DNA of 16,410 nucleotides from UBA4421 sp002704225 (GTDB lineage: Bacteria > Pseudomonadota > Gammaproteobacteria > Pseudomonadales > Azotimanducaceae). The translations under genes and the position numbers were made by a program. This document shows, in pieces, positions 1-8,965 of the stretch. The stretch spans positions 1-16,410 of the forward strand of contig CACDWG010000025.1 in NCBI GenBank assembly GCA_902556425.1, in the 5' to 3' direction. The notes beneath the pieces were generated by a model. That model ran no database searches. It had not been told where the DNA came from and worked only from the letters and a program-made list of their open reading frames with translations. The stretch's first letter is position 1; every line of letters starts with the position of its first letter.

Positions 1-552
1 GACGCGGCCTTGCTGATTTATGCCCAAGATCCGGACGACGGCTTTGCCAGCCGGGCAAAAAGCGCCTTGGCAGGCCAGTTACTGCGCTCGCCGTTCTTTT
101 CCAGCCTACGGACCGACCAGCAGCTGGGCTACGTGGTCAGCGCGGGTATTCGTCGCATGGACACTCAGAGCGGCAACCTGTTTTTGGTGCAGTCACCCTC
201 TGCTGGCGTAGCGCATATTGAAAACGCGGTGATGGTCTTTCTTGAGCAATACATTGCCCAGTGGGATGGCATGCCCGAAGACGCCTTTGAGCAACAAAAA
301 GCGGGCTTGATTACCCGTCTCATGGAGAAGGACAAAAATCTGGCCCAGCGCAGTCAGCGCTACTGGCGCAGTTTGTCTGAAGAAAATTTCGCCTTCGACA
401 GCAACCACCAGATCGCCGATCAGGTCAGCCGTCTGAACAAACAAGACATGAAGGTGTTCTTAGAAGACCTGTACCAACGGGTTCAGAATCAGCGCCTGCT
501 GATTTTCAGCCCGGGAGCCCAACCCGAGGCTCCCCTGCGCGACGACGCCTAA
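1..552 (+). CDS. M16 family (pitrilysin/insulinase-like) zinc peptidase, C-terminal fragment
   Basis: The reading frame is open from base 1 and ends with TAA at 550-552, so only the last 183 codons of a gene that starts outside the window are present. The visible part belongs to the C-terminal, non-catalytic half of M16 peptidases. It contains the stretch LRTDQQLGYVVS (about residues 34-45 of the fragment), the Arg/Tyr motif that in pitrilysin and insulin-degrading enzyme helps hold substrate in the closed chamber. The HxxEH zinc site would lie in the missing N-terminal part and cannot be checked. Family members of this shape are about 900-960 residues and are often periplasmic, but the signal peptide region is not visible. 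The stop overlaps that of the convergent dinG gene by a few bases. The family call is secure; the substrate is unknown. Confidence 0.9.
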   Translation, partial: DAALLIYAQDPDDGFASRAKSALAGQLLRSPFFSSLRTDQQLGYVVSAGIRRMDTQSGNLFLVQSPSAGVAHIENAVMVFLEQYIAQWDGMPEDAFEQQKAGLITRLMEKDKNLAQRSQRYWRSLSEENFAFDSNHQIADQVSRLNKQDMKVFLEDLYQRVQNQRLLIFSPGAQPEAPLRDDA

Positions 553-2615
553 CGAGGCAGATCCAACCGAAAGGGCGGCAATGATTCAATCAGTGCCCGC
601 CCATAGCGCTGCGTGACAATACGCTTGTCCAGCATGGAGATGGTGCCGTAATCGCTTTCGCTGCGTATTAGGCGGCCACAGGCCTGCACCAGCTTTAGCG
701 AGGCATCCGGCACAGAAATTTCGTAAAAGGGATTTCGCCCCTGGGCCTCTGCCCACTCGGCAATGGCCTGATCGATGGGATCGTCGGGTACCGCAAACGG
801 CAGTTTGATGATCACAACATGACGGCAATAGTCGCCGGGCAGGTCCAAGCCTTCGGAGAAGCTGGCGACACCAAACAAATAGGAGGACTGGCCTTCATCG
901 ATCCGCCGGCGATGCTCGACCAACAAGGCCTGCTTACTGCCCTCACCCTGCACCAGCAGGCCTTCCGCCAAGGGTTTGGGCAAACCAGCGACCACCGCGT
1001 TCAACTGCCGCCAAGACGTAAACAGCACCAGCGCGGACACATGCCGCTGCAGCAATTCAGGAATCAGTTCCGTCACCTCAGCGGTGTGGGCATCAAAGTC
1101 CCGTGGGTCTGAACGCATGGCTGGCACATGAAACGTGGCCACTTCCGGGTAGTTAAAAGGGCTTTGAATCACCATGGTCTCCACCGAGGATTCCAATCCG
1201 ACCCGTTCGATAAAGCGGTCAAATCGCCCCAAGGCGGTAATGGTTGCGGAGGTGCAGACGGCGCCATAGCAGCGCTGCCAGAGCACGTCTTGCAGAATGT
1301 TCCCGGGTTCAATGGGCGCACTGACCATTTCAACATCGTAGAGAGTGCGGTTCAGCCAGCGTGCATAACGACGCGGGCGCCCGGAGCCCAGTGCGTAGTC
1401 CTCAAACAGTGCTCGCGTTGCCAGGGCCCGGCTTTGCAGTTGGCCCACGGGCACCAGCCAATCTTCCGCCTCGTAGGCGTTATGCCAATCGGAATTTCCT
1501 GCCACGGCTTCCTGCAGCAGCTCATGTGCCTGTTCCAATATATCGCAGAGTTTCCCTGTGGAAGGCAATACCGCCATCGCCAGATCCATAAGGGTCGTAG
1601 GAACGTCGCCCTGAGGGAACCGATACACCTCCCGGTCTTCGTCCTTCGTCTCGAAGGGCAGCGTGTTCAGCCCTTCTGAAAGCGCCTGCAAATGGCTGGT
1701 AAGCGCCTCTGCCTCAGCAGCTGCCCCGGTGGCTAAACTGGTCAAATTTGCCGGTCGACCAAAGCGTTGGGTAACCGAACCCAAGACTTTGTTTACGTTG
1801 TCGAGCCATTGAATGGTGCCGTTTACCCGGGCGTTCGCCGAAAAGTGGTTTTGTGTTTTGTCGGCAATGTGATGGGCTTCGTCCAGAATGTAGATGCAGT
1901 CTTCCGGCTCGGGCAGCACGGCCCCGCCGCCTAGGGCCAAATCCGCCAACACCAAATCGTGATTCGCAACTATGACATCCGAGCCTTCAAGATTGGCTCG
2001 AGCACGAAAAAACGGGCACTGCTTGAAAAACGAACAGCGGTTGTTGCTGCAGCCACGGTGATCGGTGGTGACACCGGACCATGCTGAATCGGACATTCCT
2101 TCTGCCCAGCTGTCGACTTCTCCATCCCACTGGCCCTGCGAAAAGCGATTGAGCATCTCCTGATACAGCACGGTATGGTCTTCGTCCGTTGCATCAAATA
2201 TCGGTATTTCCTGCTGATCTTGGTATTTGAGGTGGTCGTCCAAACGCTTCAGGCACAGGTAGCGGCCCCGGCCCTTGGCTAGGGTCAGACTGAACTTCAA
2301 GCCCGCGCGCTGCTGAATATCCGGCAGGTCCTGAAGAATGACCTGCTCTTGCAGGGCCACGGTCGCGGTACTGAGCACGATGGTTTTGTTCAGACTTTGG
2401 GCAACGGGAATGGCTGCCAAGCAATAGGCGGCGGTTTTGCCCGTGCCGGTACCCGCTTCCACCACAGCCACCCGATCACTTTTTGCCGACAGACTGCGTG
2501 CAATTTGAGCGATCATCTGCCGCTGACCGCTTCGAGGCTTGAAGTCCCGGGCCGCCAACCACGTGCGGTAGGCGGTTTGAATTTTGTCTTTAACGGCATC
2601 AGTAAGGGCGGTCAT
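549..2615 (-). CDS. dinG: ATP-dependent DNA helicase DinG (XPD-like, Fe-S)
   Basis: Superfamily 2, XPD-like 5'-3' DNA helicase that unwinds D-loops, R-loops and G-quadruplexes in the cytoplasm. From the chosen ATG (2613-2615) the protein is 688 residues, close to E. coli DinG. Visible motifs are the Walker A AGTGTGKT (54-61), four cysteines spaced as in the [4Fe-4S] domain (C121, C189, C194, C200), the DEAHH box (245-249), and the C-terminal helicase motifs around FAEGLDL-like FSEGLDLPGD and QACGRLIRS. The frame stays open for 32 more codons upstream, but the N-terminus MTALTDAV with the following RSGQRQMI aligns with the known DinG start, so the internal ATG is preferred. The stop (TAG, complement of 549-551) overlaps the convergent peptidase stop. 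No LexA box was found in its 148-base upstream gap, although the E. coli homologue is damage-inducible. Confidence 0.96.
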   Translation of the reverse strand: MTALTDAVKDKIQTAYRTWLAARDFKPRSGQRQMIAQIARSLSAKSDRVAVVEAGTGTGKTAAYCLAAIPVAQSLNKTIVLSTATVALQEQVILQDLPDIQQRAGLKFSLTLAKGRGRYLCLKRLDDHLKYQDQQEIPIFDATDEDHTVLYQEMLNRFSQGQWDGEVDSWAEGMSDSAWSGVTTDHRGCSNNRCSFFKQCPFFRARANLEGSDVIVANHDLVLADLALGGGAVLPEPEDCIYILDEAHHIADKTQNHFSANARVNGTIQWLDNVNKVLGSVTQRFGRPANLTSLATGAAAEAEALTSHLQALSEGLNTLPFETKDEDREVYRFPQGDVPTTLMDLAMAVLPSTGKLCDILEQAHELLQEAVAGNSDWHNAYEAEDWLVPVGQLQSRALATRALFEDYALGSGRPRRYARWLNRTLYDVEMVSAPIEPGNILQDVLWQRCYGAVCTSATITALGRFDRFIERVGLESSVETMVIQSPFNYPEVATFHVPAMRSDPRDFDAHTAEVTELIPELLQRHVSALVLFTSWRQLNAVVAGLPKPLAEGLLVQGEGSKQALLVEHRRRIDEGQSSYLFGVASFSEGLDLPGDYCRHVVIIKLPFAVPDDPIDQAIAEWAEAQGRNPFYEISVPDASLKLVQACGRLIRSESDYGTISMLDKRIVTQRYGRALIESLPPFRLDLPR

Positions 2616-2763
2616 AGCGCGGCACTGTGAAGCAAAAGCTTGAACGAGCCAAGCGAAAAAAACCGTCTTCTGGGTAAGCGCCGTCGCACAGAGCGTTGTT
2701 GCCCCTGCCAAATCCCTATGTCACTTTAACCGTTCTTTCGTGTTCACTACGTTCGAGTTATTT

Positions 2764-3936
2764 ATGTCTCTACATCGCCTCACACTGCCCCTGATTTTAC
2801 TGGCAATTTCCGCCACCCAGAGTCTCGCCAGCAACACCAATAAACTGGTCGTTCCGCCCGGGTTCAGTGTGCACGCTCTACCCTTCCCAGTGCCAAACGC
2901 ACGTCAGATGGCATTGACGGATGCTGGCCACCTGATCGTCGGCACGCGAAAGCTTGGCAACGTGTATGCGGTAAAAAATGCCCTGACCGCACAATCGCCG
3001 GAAATCGTTACCCTATTTGATGATCTGACCATGCCCAGTGGTGTCGCGGTTTATGATGGCGACCTGTACATCGCCGCCAAAAACGTCGTGCTGCGCGTGA
3101 AGGACATCGATCAATCCATCACCGCTAACCCCGACGCCGATGTGGTGACCGATTCTCTGCCAAAGAAAAGTCATCACGGCTGGAAGTACATAAAATTCGA
3201 CGCTCAGGGGAGTCTTTATGTACCCGTCGGCGCACCTTGCAACACCTGCTTGTCGGACGATCCGCGCTTTGCGGCCATCTTGCGAATGGATCCACAAACC
3301 GGCGCCAGCGAGATTATCGCTCAAGGCATTCGCAACATTGTCGGTATGGACTGGCACCCGGAAACCGGTGACCTATGGGTAAGCAACAACGGACGGGATA
3401 TGATGGGCGACGACATTCCCGCTGACGAACTCAATATTATTCCCGCCGATTCCCAAGACATTGGCGACAAAGCCCCCCACTACGGCTACCCGTTTGTGCA
3501 TTCGAACGATGCCAGTGCGCCCGCCGGCCTGATCGACGACCCTAAATTTGGTGACAACCCGGCGAGACCGGATACCACCGTGCCCGCCGCACTGCGCATA
3601 CAAGCCCATGCCGCACCCTTGGGCATGACCTTTTACACCGACGATGCGTTTCCCGAAGCGTATCGTGGCGGTCTGTTTGTTGCCGAACACGGTTCATGGA
3701 ACCGCTCGTCTAAGGTGGGTTATCAGGTCACCGTGCTGACCGAAGATGAAGACGGTCAACTCGCATACCAACCTTTTGTGACGGGTTGGCTTAAAGGCGA
3801 AGACGCTTGGGGCCGGCCAAACGATGTGATGGTTGCGCCGGACGGCAGCCTGCTGATTTCAGACGACCGTACGGGCCAAATCTTTCAAGTACGCTTCGAA
3901 GACACAGGCTCAGCCGTGGCAGCGGTGAGCCCTTAG
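2764..3936 (+). CDS. Secreted PQQ-dependent sugar dehydrogenase (sorbosone dehydrogenase family)
   Basis: A 390-residue protein predicted to be a six-bladed beta-propeller of the soluble PQQ glucose/sorbosone dehydrogenase superfamily, oxidising an aldose or related polyol in the periplasm. The ATG at 2764 is preferred over the GTG at 2740 because it starts a clear Sec signal peptide: MSLHR, then a hydrophobic core, with likely cleavage after SLA (residue 22). Family marks are a paired histidine HHGWKY (H137-H138, in the region that carries the catalytic His in soluble glucose dehydrogenase), the GAPCNTC element with a possible disulfide (C159, C162) and the AEHGSWNRS motif (H309). Length is normal. 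It diverges from dinG and converges on the TPP-enzyme gene with 33 bases between stops, so it is probably monocistronic. No cytochrome partner or PQQ biosynthesis gene is in view. The substrate is not predictable, and PQQ dependence is inferred from the family. Confidence 0.85.
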   Translation: MSLHRLTLPLILLAISATQSLASNTNKLVVPPGFSVHALPFPVPNARQMALTDAGHLIVGTRKLGNVYAVKNALTAQSPEIVTLFDDLTMPSGVAVYDGDLYIAAKNVVLRVKDIDQSITANPDADVVTDSLPKKSHHGWKYIKFDAQGSLYVPVGAPCNTCLSDDPRFAAILRMDPQTGASEIIAQGIRNIVGMDWHPETGDLWVSNNGRDMMGDDIPADELNIIPADSQDIGDKAPHYGYPFVHSNDASAPAGLIDDPKFGDNPARPDTTVPAALRIQAHAAPLGMTFYTDDAFPEAYRGGLFVAEHGSWNRSSKVGYQVTVLTEDEDGQLAYQPFVTGWLKGEDAWGRPNDVMVAPDGSLLISDDRTGQIFQVRFEDTGSAVAAVSP

Positions 3937-3969
3937 CCAATCCGCCGTCGGTGCGAAATCGTCTCAGCG

Positions 3970-5622
3970 TTAGCTTTTCGGTTTCGGCATCACGGAAATT
4001 TCCATGGGCGCAAAGTGCTCCATGTCCACGTCGATGAGATAGGGACCGGGTGCTGCCAAGGCGTTATCCAGCGCTTGAGCGAAGGCATCGACGCTGGCCA
4101 CACGTTCACCGGGCACGCCCATACTCTGTGCCATCTCTGCGAAAGCTACTTTGCCCAAATCGGTTTCGTTGATGCGCCCAAAGCGATTCTGCTGCAAATA
4201 ACGCAACACCCCGTAGCCGGAGTCGTTGAACACACAAATGATGAGAGGCACTTGGTATTGGGCGCAGGTGGCCAATTCTGTGGCATGGAACATGAAGCCC
4301 CCGTCGCCGTGAATCACCAACGTCTTTGCGTCCCCCGAACGCTGGGAGGCGATGGCCGCACCCACGCTCATGGGAAAACCCGGGCCAATGGCTCCAGAGG
4401 TCGGATTGATCGACGTTCGTGGCTCCATGATGGGGAACTGCTGATTACCCCAGTTGTAGGCCGAAATGGTCTGATCGCGAACAAACACCGATTCTCTCGG
4501 CAGCTTCTCGCGAATACAGTCCATCACCTGCGGCCAGTCCGAGCCCAATCGCCCCCTCATGGCCTGACGGATACCATCACCCGCGTGTAAAATCTTGTCT
4601 GAGAACTGAGCGTCGTTGGCCTGCAACTCGGGAAGATGTTGATTGATACCGAGCAATGCCATGCGCGCATCCGCCACCAAGCCCACATGCGCTTGATGGG
4701 TTCGGCCAATCATATTGCTGTCGATATCGATGTGAACAAGCTTTCCTGGCGGCGTTTGCGCCGCAAACTGTCCATCTACGCCAACGGCAAACTTCGTCCC
4801 GATGGCCAGGGTGAGATCAGCATCGCCAATCGCTTTGTACATGCCCGCCGAATTGTAATAGTTACCAATGCATAGGGGATGATCTTCCGGCATGACGCCG
4901 CGACCATCCACGGTTGTCAGGACAGGAATCTGCAGCTGCTCCGCAAGCGCCTGCACCTCGGCATGGGCACCGGCTGCTATGGCTCCGCCACCCACCAGCA
5001 GAATGCGGCGACGGGATTGAGACAACGCGTCGACCACACGATCTAAGCCTTTTTCGTTCGGCACAAACTGAACGTTACTCGGCAGCGTCAGCGTAATGGG
5101 CTGATTGCTGGCGTACTGAATGTCGATGGGAATCTCCAATGCACCCGGCGCGCCTCGCCCGGTATACATATCGTTGAGCACTGTCTGCAGGGCAGCCCCC
5201 AATTGCGATGGCGAGCGCGGACTCTCAACCCGGCGACAGACCGATGCGAGCATGGGCACCTGCTTTTCCGCCTCATGCACGTAGGCTAATCCCTTGCCAT
5301 AGAAGGCCGTTTCGGCCTGACCGGTGATCACCAAAACACGGGAGGAGCCGTACTGGGCTTCATACAAACCGGTAACCGTATTGGATGTGCCGGGCCCGGT
5401 TGAGGCAATCATCACGCCCAGCTTGCCGCTGGCGCGTGCGTAACCGTCTGCGGCGTGAGTGCCAGCTTGCTCATGCCGAACGTCGATAATCTGAGTTTTA
5501 CCCAATCGATTAATGGCATCCAAAATCGGCATGTTGTGAATGCTCACAATGGCGAAGACATGCTCCACCTCCATCTGCGCTAATGCATCAGCAATCAGAT
5601 CCGCGCCACTGAAATCTTCCAT
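3970..5622 (-). CDS. Thiamine-pyrophosphate-dependent enzyme, acetolactate-synthase-like superfamily
   Basis: A 550-residue protein with the three-domain plan of the ALS/benzoylformate decarboxylase superfamily: N-terminal PYR domain, central domain (about 190-330) and C-terminal PP domain. The TPP-activating glutamate is E51 in RHEQAGTHAADGYAR. The diphosphate/Mg motif starts at GDGG (439-442) and ends 25 residues later at N466-D467, where many relatives have NN. The usual N-terminal GxPG loop is replaced by IVSIHNMP (25-32), which argues against true acetolactate synthase. No ilvN regulatory subunit is nearby, so it is more likely a decarboxylase, lyase or hydrolase acting on a 2-oxo acid or diketone. 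The ATG has a strong AAGGAG six bases upstream. It is the last gene of the ADH-FAA-CoxL unit, 107 bases after CoxL; a TATAAC hexamer (5685-5690) in that gap could be an internal -10. Reaction unknown. Confidence 0.88.
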   Translation of the reverse strand: MEDFSGADLIADALAQMEVEHVFAIVSIHNMPILDAINRLGKTQIIDVRHEQAGTHAADGYARASGKLGVMIASTGPGTSNTVTGLYEAQYGSSRVLVITGQAETAFYGKGLAYVHEAEKQVPMLASVCRRVESPRSPSQLGAALQTVLNDMYTGRGAPGALEIPIDIQYASNQPITLTLPSNVQFVPNEKGLDRVVDALSQSRRRILLVGGGAIAAGAHAEVQALAEQLQIPVLTTVDGRGVMPEDHPLCIGNYYNSAGMYKAIGDADLTLAIGTKFAVGVDGQFAAQTPPGKLVHIDIDSNMIGRTHQAHVGLVADARMALLGINQHLPELQANDAQFSDKILHAGDGIRQAMRGRLGSDWPQVMDCIREKLPRESVFVRDQTISAYNWGNQQFPIMEPRTSINPTSGAIGPGFPMSVGAAIASQRSGDAKTLVIHGDGGFMFHATELATCAQYQVPLIICVFNDSGYGVLRYLQQNRFGRINETDLGKVAFAEMAQSMGVPGERVASVDAFAQALDNALAAPGPYLIDVDMEHFAPMEISVMPKPKS

Positions 5623-5729
5623 CAGAATCTCCTTAATGAGTTCGCAAAGATACCGATCTGGCAGAACTACCGTGATGCCAATTCGTTATAAAGTTAGGCC
5701 CGCGCAGACAGGAACACGCTTCGCACGCG

Positions 5730-8030
5730 TTAACGGCCTTGCGCGCTGCTGATGACTCGCCAAATACGTTCAGACGTCAGCGGCATATCCAGTGCCGTAA
5801 CCCCCAACTGCTTGAGCGCATCGATCGCTGCGATAACCACTGCCGATGGCGCAGCACAGGCGCCGCCTTCGCCAATGCCCTTAACCCCCAGTTCGTTGTT
5901 GGGATCCAACACTTCGTGAAAGCTGACATCCATATCGGTGATGTGCGTCGCGCGAGGCATGGCATAGTCCATTAAACTGCCGCTTAGCAACTGGCCTTCA
6001 TCGTCATAAATCGCGTTCTCCAGCAACGCCTGCCCGATCCCCATGGCCACCCCGCCATGCACCTGACCCGCGGCGAGCAGCGGATTGATCACACGCCCGC
6101 AATCGTCGACGGCAGTGTAGCGAACCACGTTCACCACCCCGGTTTCCGGGTCGATTTCCACTTCCGCGATGTGTGCACCGTTCGGGAACGTAAAGCCGCC
6201 ACCGCGGTTGTAGCGCAGAGTCTTCGCCAGCTTGCGGCCACCAAACTGTGGCTGCTGTGACGCTTCCGCTACTTGTTGCAAAGAAACCTGTGCATCCGTG
6301 GTCTGGGCAGTAAAAAAACCATCCGCGTAATCCACTTGTTCAACCGCGGTTTGAATCATTTCTGCGGCGATGGTTTTGGCCTCATCCACCAGGGCCAAGC
6401 CCGCACGTTTCACCGCAACACCGCCCATCTGAGATGAACGCGACCCGCCTGTGCCACCACCGAAGGCAACAACTTCGGTATCGCCTTGAATGATGTTGAT
6501 GTGTTCAAATTCGACGCCCAATGTGTCGCTGAGAATTTGCGCATAGGTTGTTCGATGGCCCTGGCCGTGGGAGAACGTGCCCACCACCACGTCGATGCGA
6601 CCGTCCTCGCTAACACTGATCGCCGCCTCTTCTTCTGGGCCTCCGCCACTGGATTCCACATAAAACCCAACACCTCGACCACGCAGCAAGCCCTTGGCAG
6701 CGCTGGCTTCTGCGCGCTCGGCAAAACCCGCCCAATCGCTGCGCTGCAACGCCATATCCAGAGTAGCACTAAATTCTCCGCTGCTGACCGTGACGCCGGA
6801 GGGCAGTTGATAAGGCATATCAGACTGCGCAATAAAATTGTGTTTGCGCAGCGCTATGGCGTCCATGTCCATCTGCTGGGCAGCTGCGTCAAACAGACGC
6901 TCCATGACATAACACGCTTCAGGCCGACCAGCGCCACGATAGGCGCCAACAGGCATGGTATTCGTGAACACGCATCGCACAGACTGATGCAGGCTGGGAA
7001 TCCGGTACACCGAACCGACAATACGGCCGCCGGCCATGGTCGGCACAAACGGACCTGCGTTAGAGCAATAGGCACCCAGGTTTGCCGTGGTTTCTACCCG
7101 CACACCCAAAACAGTGCCCTGAGCATCGAAACTGGCCGTCACTTCCGTGAGATTGTCGCGCCCGTGATTATCGCTGAGAAACATTTCCGAGCGATCGCCG
7201 GTGTATTTTATTGGGCGACCTAGAGCCATGGCAGCAAAGGCTGCCACGCAGACTTCTGAATGCACTTCGCCGCGCACCCCGAAACCACCCCCGGTATCCG
7301 GCGAAACCACACGGATCTGAGCCGACGGCATGGAAAAAATATTTGCCAAAACAGCGCGTTGACCTAGGGCACCCTGACTTGGGTTGTAGAGGGTAAAACC
7401 GTCGTCTGTCGGTTCCACCAGCGTGGCACGCGGCTCCAGCGGACTGGGTACGGCTCGATTGTTGACCAATTTAACACGGACCACATGCGCCGCCGACGCC
7501 AGCGACTGATCCACATCCGCGGCGGAGCCTTGTTCAAAGTGCACACACAAATTATCCGGCTGCCCCTCGTGCATGGGCTGGGTGTCTGGGTCCAGCGCCT
7601 TAGCAGGATCGCTACAAGCGGGTAAATCGGCGACGCTAAGCTCAATGGCTTCGACAGCATCCAGCGCTTGTTCCGGCGTCTGAGCGATAACCGCCGCAAT
7701 CGCCTGACCCACAAAGAGCACACGATGCTCAGCCAAAATCGGCCGATGGGGGATAAAGGCGGGATCGCCTTGCGCGTTTTTGAGCAGCGCACGACAGGGT
7801 AGGCCACCGAGTTCCTGCAAATCCTCAGCCGTATATACCGCCTCAACCCCAGGCCGGCTCAGCGCCGCACTGACGTCGAGCTCCGTAATATGTCCGTGAG
7901 CATAAGGCGACCGCAGAATACGTATGTACAGCTGATTGGGTCGATTGATGTCGTCCGTGTATTGACCACCACCGGTAATCAGACGCGGATCTTCACTGCG
8001 CGGCACGCTCTGACCAATACCAAACTTCAC
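5730..8030 (-). CDS. Xanthine dehydrogenase/CoxL family molybdenum-binding subunit (form II)
   Basis: A 766-residue large subunit of the molybdenum hydroxylase family, which uses the molybdopterin cytosine dinucleotide cofactor to hydroxylate aldehydes, N-heterocycles or CO. The start is the GTG at 8028-8030; no ATG lies between it and the upstream in-frame stop, and a GGAGAG sits about 10 bases upstream. The N-terminus (GQSVPRSEDPRLITG) is typical. Then come the a/b hammerhead domain (about 18-130), GGGFGVRGE, the active-site loop GAYRGAGRPEA (362-372) and the catalytic glutamate E721 in GIGEGG. The loop is AYRGAGR, the form II type, not the AYxCSFR loop of true CO dehydrogenase, so CO oxidation is unlikely. 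No [2Fe-2S] (CoxS) or FAD (CoxM) subunit gene is adjacent, which is odd because the enzyme needs both for electron transfer. It follows the FAA gene by 45 bases. Confidence 0.93.
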   Translation of the reverse strand: MKFGIGQSVPRSEDPRLITGGGQYTDDINRPNQLYIRILRSPYAHGHITELDVSAALSRPGVEAVYTAEDLQELGGLPCRALLKNAQGDPAFIPHRPILAEHRVLFVGQAIAAVIAQTPEQALDAVEAIELSVADLPACSDPAKALDPDTQPMHEGQPDNLCVHFEQGSAADVDQSLASAAHVVRVKLVNNRAVPSPLEPRATLVEPTDDGFTLYNPSQGALGQRAVLANIFSMPSAQIRVVSPDTGGGFGVRGEVHSEVCVAAFAAMALGRPIKYTGDRSEMFLSDNHGRDNLTEVTASFDAQGTVLGVRVETTANLGAYCSNAGPFVPTMAGGRIVGSVYRIPSLHQSVRCVFTNTMPVGAYRGAGRPEACYVMERLFDAAAQQMDMDAIALRKHNFIAQSDMPYQLPSGVTVSSGEFSATLDMALQRSDWAGFAERAEASAAKGLLRGRGVGFYVESSGGGPEEEAAISVSEDGRIDVVVGTFSHGQGHRTTYAQILSDTLGVEFEHINIIQGDTEVVAFGGGTGGSRSSQMGGVAVKRAGLALVDEAKTIAAEMIQTAVEQVDYADGFFTAQTTDAQVSLQQVAEASQQPQFGGRKLAKTLRYNRGGGFTFPNGAHIAEVEIDPETGVVNVVRYTAVDDCGRVINPLLAAGQVHGGVAMGIGQALLENAIYDDEGQLLSGSLMDYAMPRATHITDMDVSFHEVLDPNNELGVKGIGEGGACAAPSAVVIAAIDALKQLGVTALDMPLTSERIWRVISSAQGR

Positions 8031-8075
8031 AACTAACGACTCTCCAGCACTGCGATTGTATGTTTCTAGAGCTAA

Positions 8076-8939
8076 CTAGGATGCGACTTCGGCAACCACC
8101 GGGTTGCTCAACGTACCAATGGGTTTGACTTCCACTTCGATCAAATCGCCTTCATCCATAAAGACTGGCGGCTTGCGGGCGGCCCCTACGCCACCCGGTG
8201 TGCCGGTTACTAACACGTCGCCGGGCTGCAGCTCCACAAAGGTGGAACAGTACTCCAGAATCTCAGCAAATCCGTGAACGAGCAAATCCGAAGTCGCGTT
8301 CTGCATCACCTCGCCGTTGAGACGGGTGGTGATCTCCATGGCATCCAAATCACCAATCTCATCGACCGTCATCATCCACGGCCCAAACCCGCCGGTGCTG
8401 GCAAAATTCTTGCCCGGCGTAAACTGACTGGTCTGGCGCTGATAGTCGCGCACACTGCCGTCGTTATAAATGGAAAATCCTGCGACATGAGACATGGCGT
8501 CGGCGGGCTTGATACGCCGGCCCGCCCTACCAATGATCAGCGCAATCTCGCCTTCAAAATCTAAAGACGTCGACTCCAGCGGTCGGATCATGGGCGCGTT
8601 ATGACCCATTTGTGCATCGGCAAACCGCACAAAAATTGTTGGATAACCTTCGCCACCACGACCGGTTTCTTCCTGATGAGCCTTGTAGTTCAAACCCACA
8701 CACATGATTTTCGCGGGATCTGTAATCGTGGGCAGATAATCAATATCTGGCAGTGACACATCGGCTTGATTGCCACAACTGCCGGTCAGATGCGTCAACG
8801 CATCTGCGGCGATGGCTTCGCGCAGAGAAACGAACTCACTGCGCGCGCCAGCGTCAACGACGCCCTCGCTACCATCACTATCTACAACCACATAACCAAA
8901 CGTTTCATTGCCATCGCGTAAAAATGAAAGCCAACGCAT
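8076..8939 (-). CDS. Fumarylacetoacetate hydrolase (FAH) family protein
   Basis: A 287-residue member of the FAH superfamily, whose members hydrolyse acylpyruvates or fumarylacetoacetate, hydrate 2-oxo-4-enoates, or decarboxylate oxaloacetate, mostly in degradation of aromatic or diketo acids. The N-terminal 70 residues are the small leader domain. The catalytic domain starts near ITDPAKIMCVGLNYKAH. The divalent metal ligands are visible as E129 and E131 (DFEGEIAL) and D160 (YNDGSVRDYQ), with the substrate-binding K177 in PGKNF and the closing GTPGGVG loop. Length is normal and no key residue is missing. The ATG at 8937-8939 has AAGGA about seven bases upstream. It starts 26 bases after the ADH stop and ends 45 bases before CoxL, so it is cotranscribed. 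The exact substrate cannot be told from sequence. Confidence 0.92.
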   Translation of the reverse strand: MRWLSFLRDGNETFGYVVVDSDGSEGVVDAGARSEFVSLREAIAADALTHLTGSCGNQADVSLPDIDYLPTITDPAKIMCVGLNYKAHQEETGRGGEGYPTIFVRFADAQMGHNAPMIRPLESTSLDFEGEIALIIGRAGRRIKPADAMSHVAGFSIYNDGSVRDYQRQTSQFTPGKNFASTGGFGPWMMTVDEIGDLDAMEITTRLNGEVMQNATSDLLVHGFAEILEYCSTFVELQPGDVLVTGTPGGVGAARKPPVFMDEGDLIEVEVKPIGTLSNPVVAEVAS

Positions 8940-8965
8940 CGTCGAATCCTTTTTCAGTCAGGTTG

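Noticed and set aside
2616..2711. 32-residue N-terminal extension of DinG
   Set aside because: The extension does not match the family N-terminus; the internal ATG at 2615 reproduces the standard DinG start.
3970..5622. ilvB/ilvG acetolactate synthase of branched-chain amino-acid synthesis
   Set aside because: The GxPG loop is replaced, there is no ilvN small subunit, and the context is catabolic.
6486..7223. A 245-codon plus-strand open frame inside the CoxL gene, and other long frames opposite dinG, the TPP enzyme and PdxA
   Set aside because: They have no recognisable domain, lie wholly antisense to genes with intact motifs, and are expected in GC-rich coding DNA.
5730..8030. Aerobic carbon monoxide dehydrogenase (form I CoxL)
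   Set aside because: The active-site loop is AYRGAGR, not AYxCSFR, and coxM/coxS are missing, so CO oxidation is not supported.
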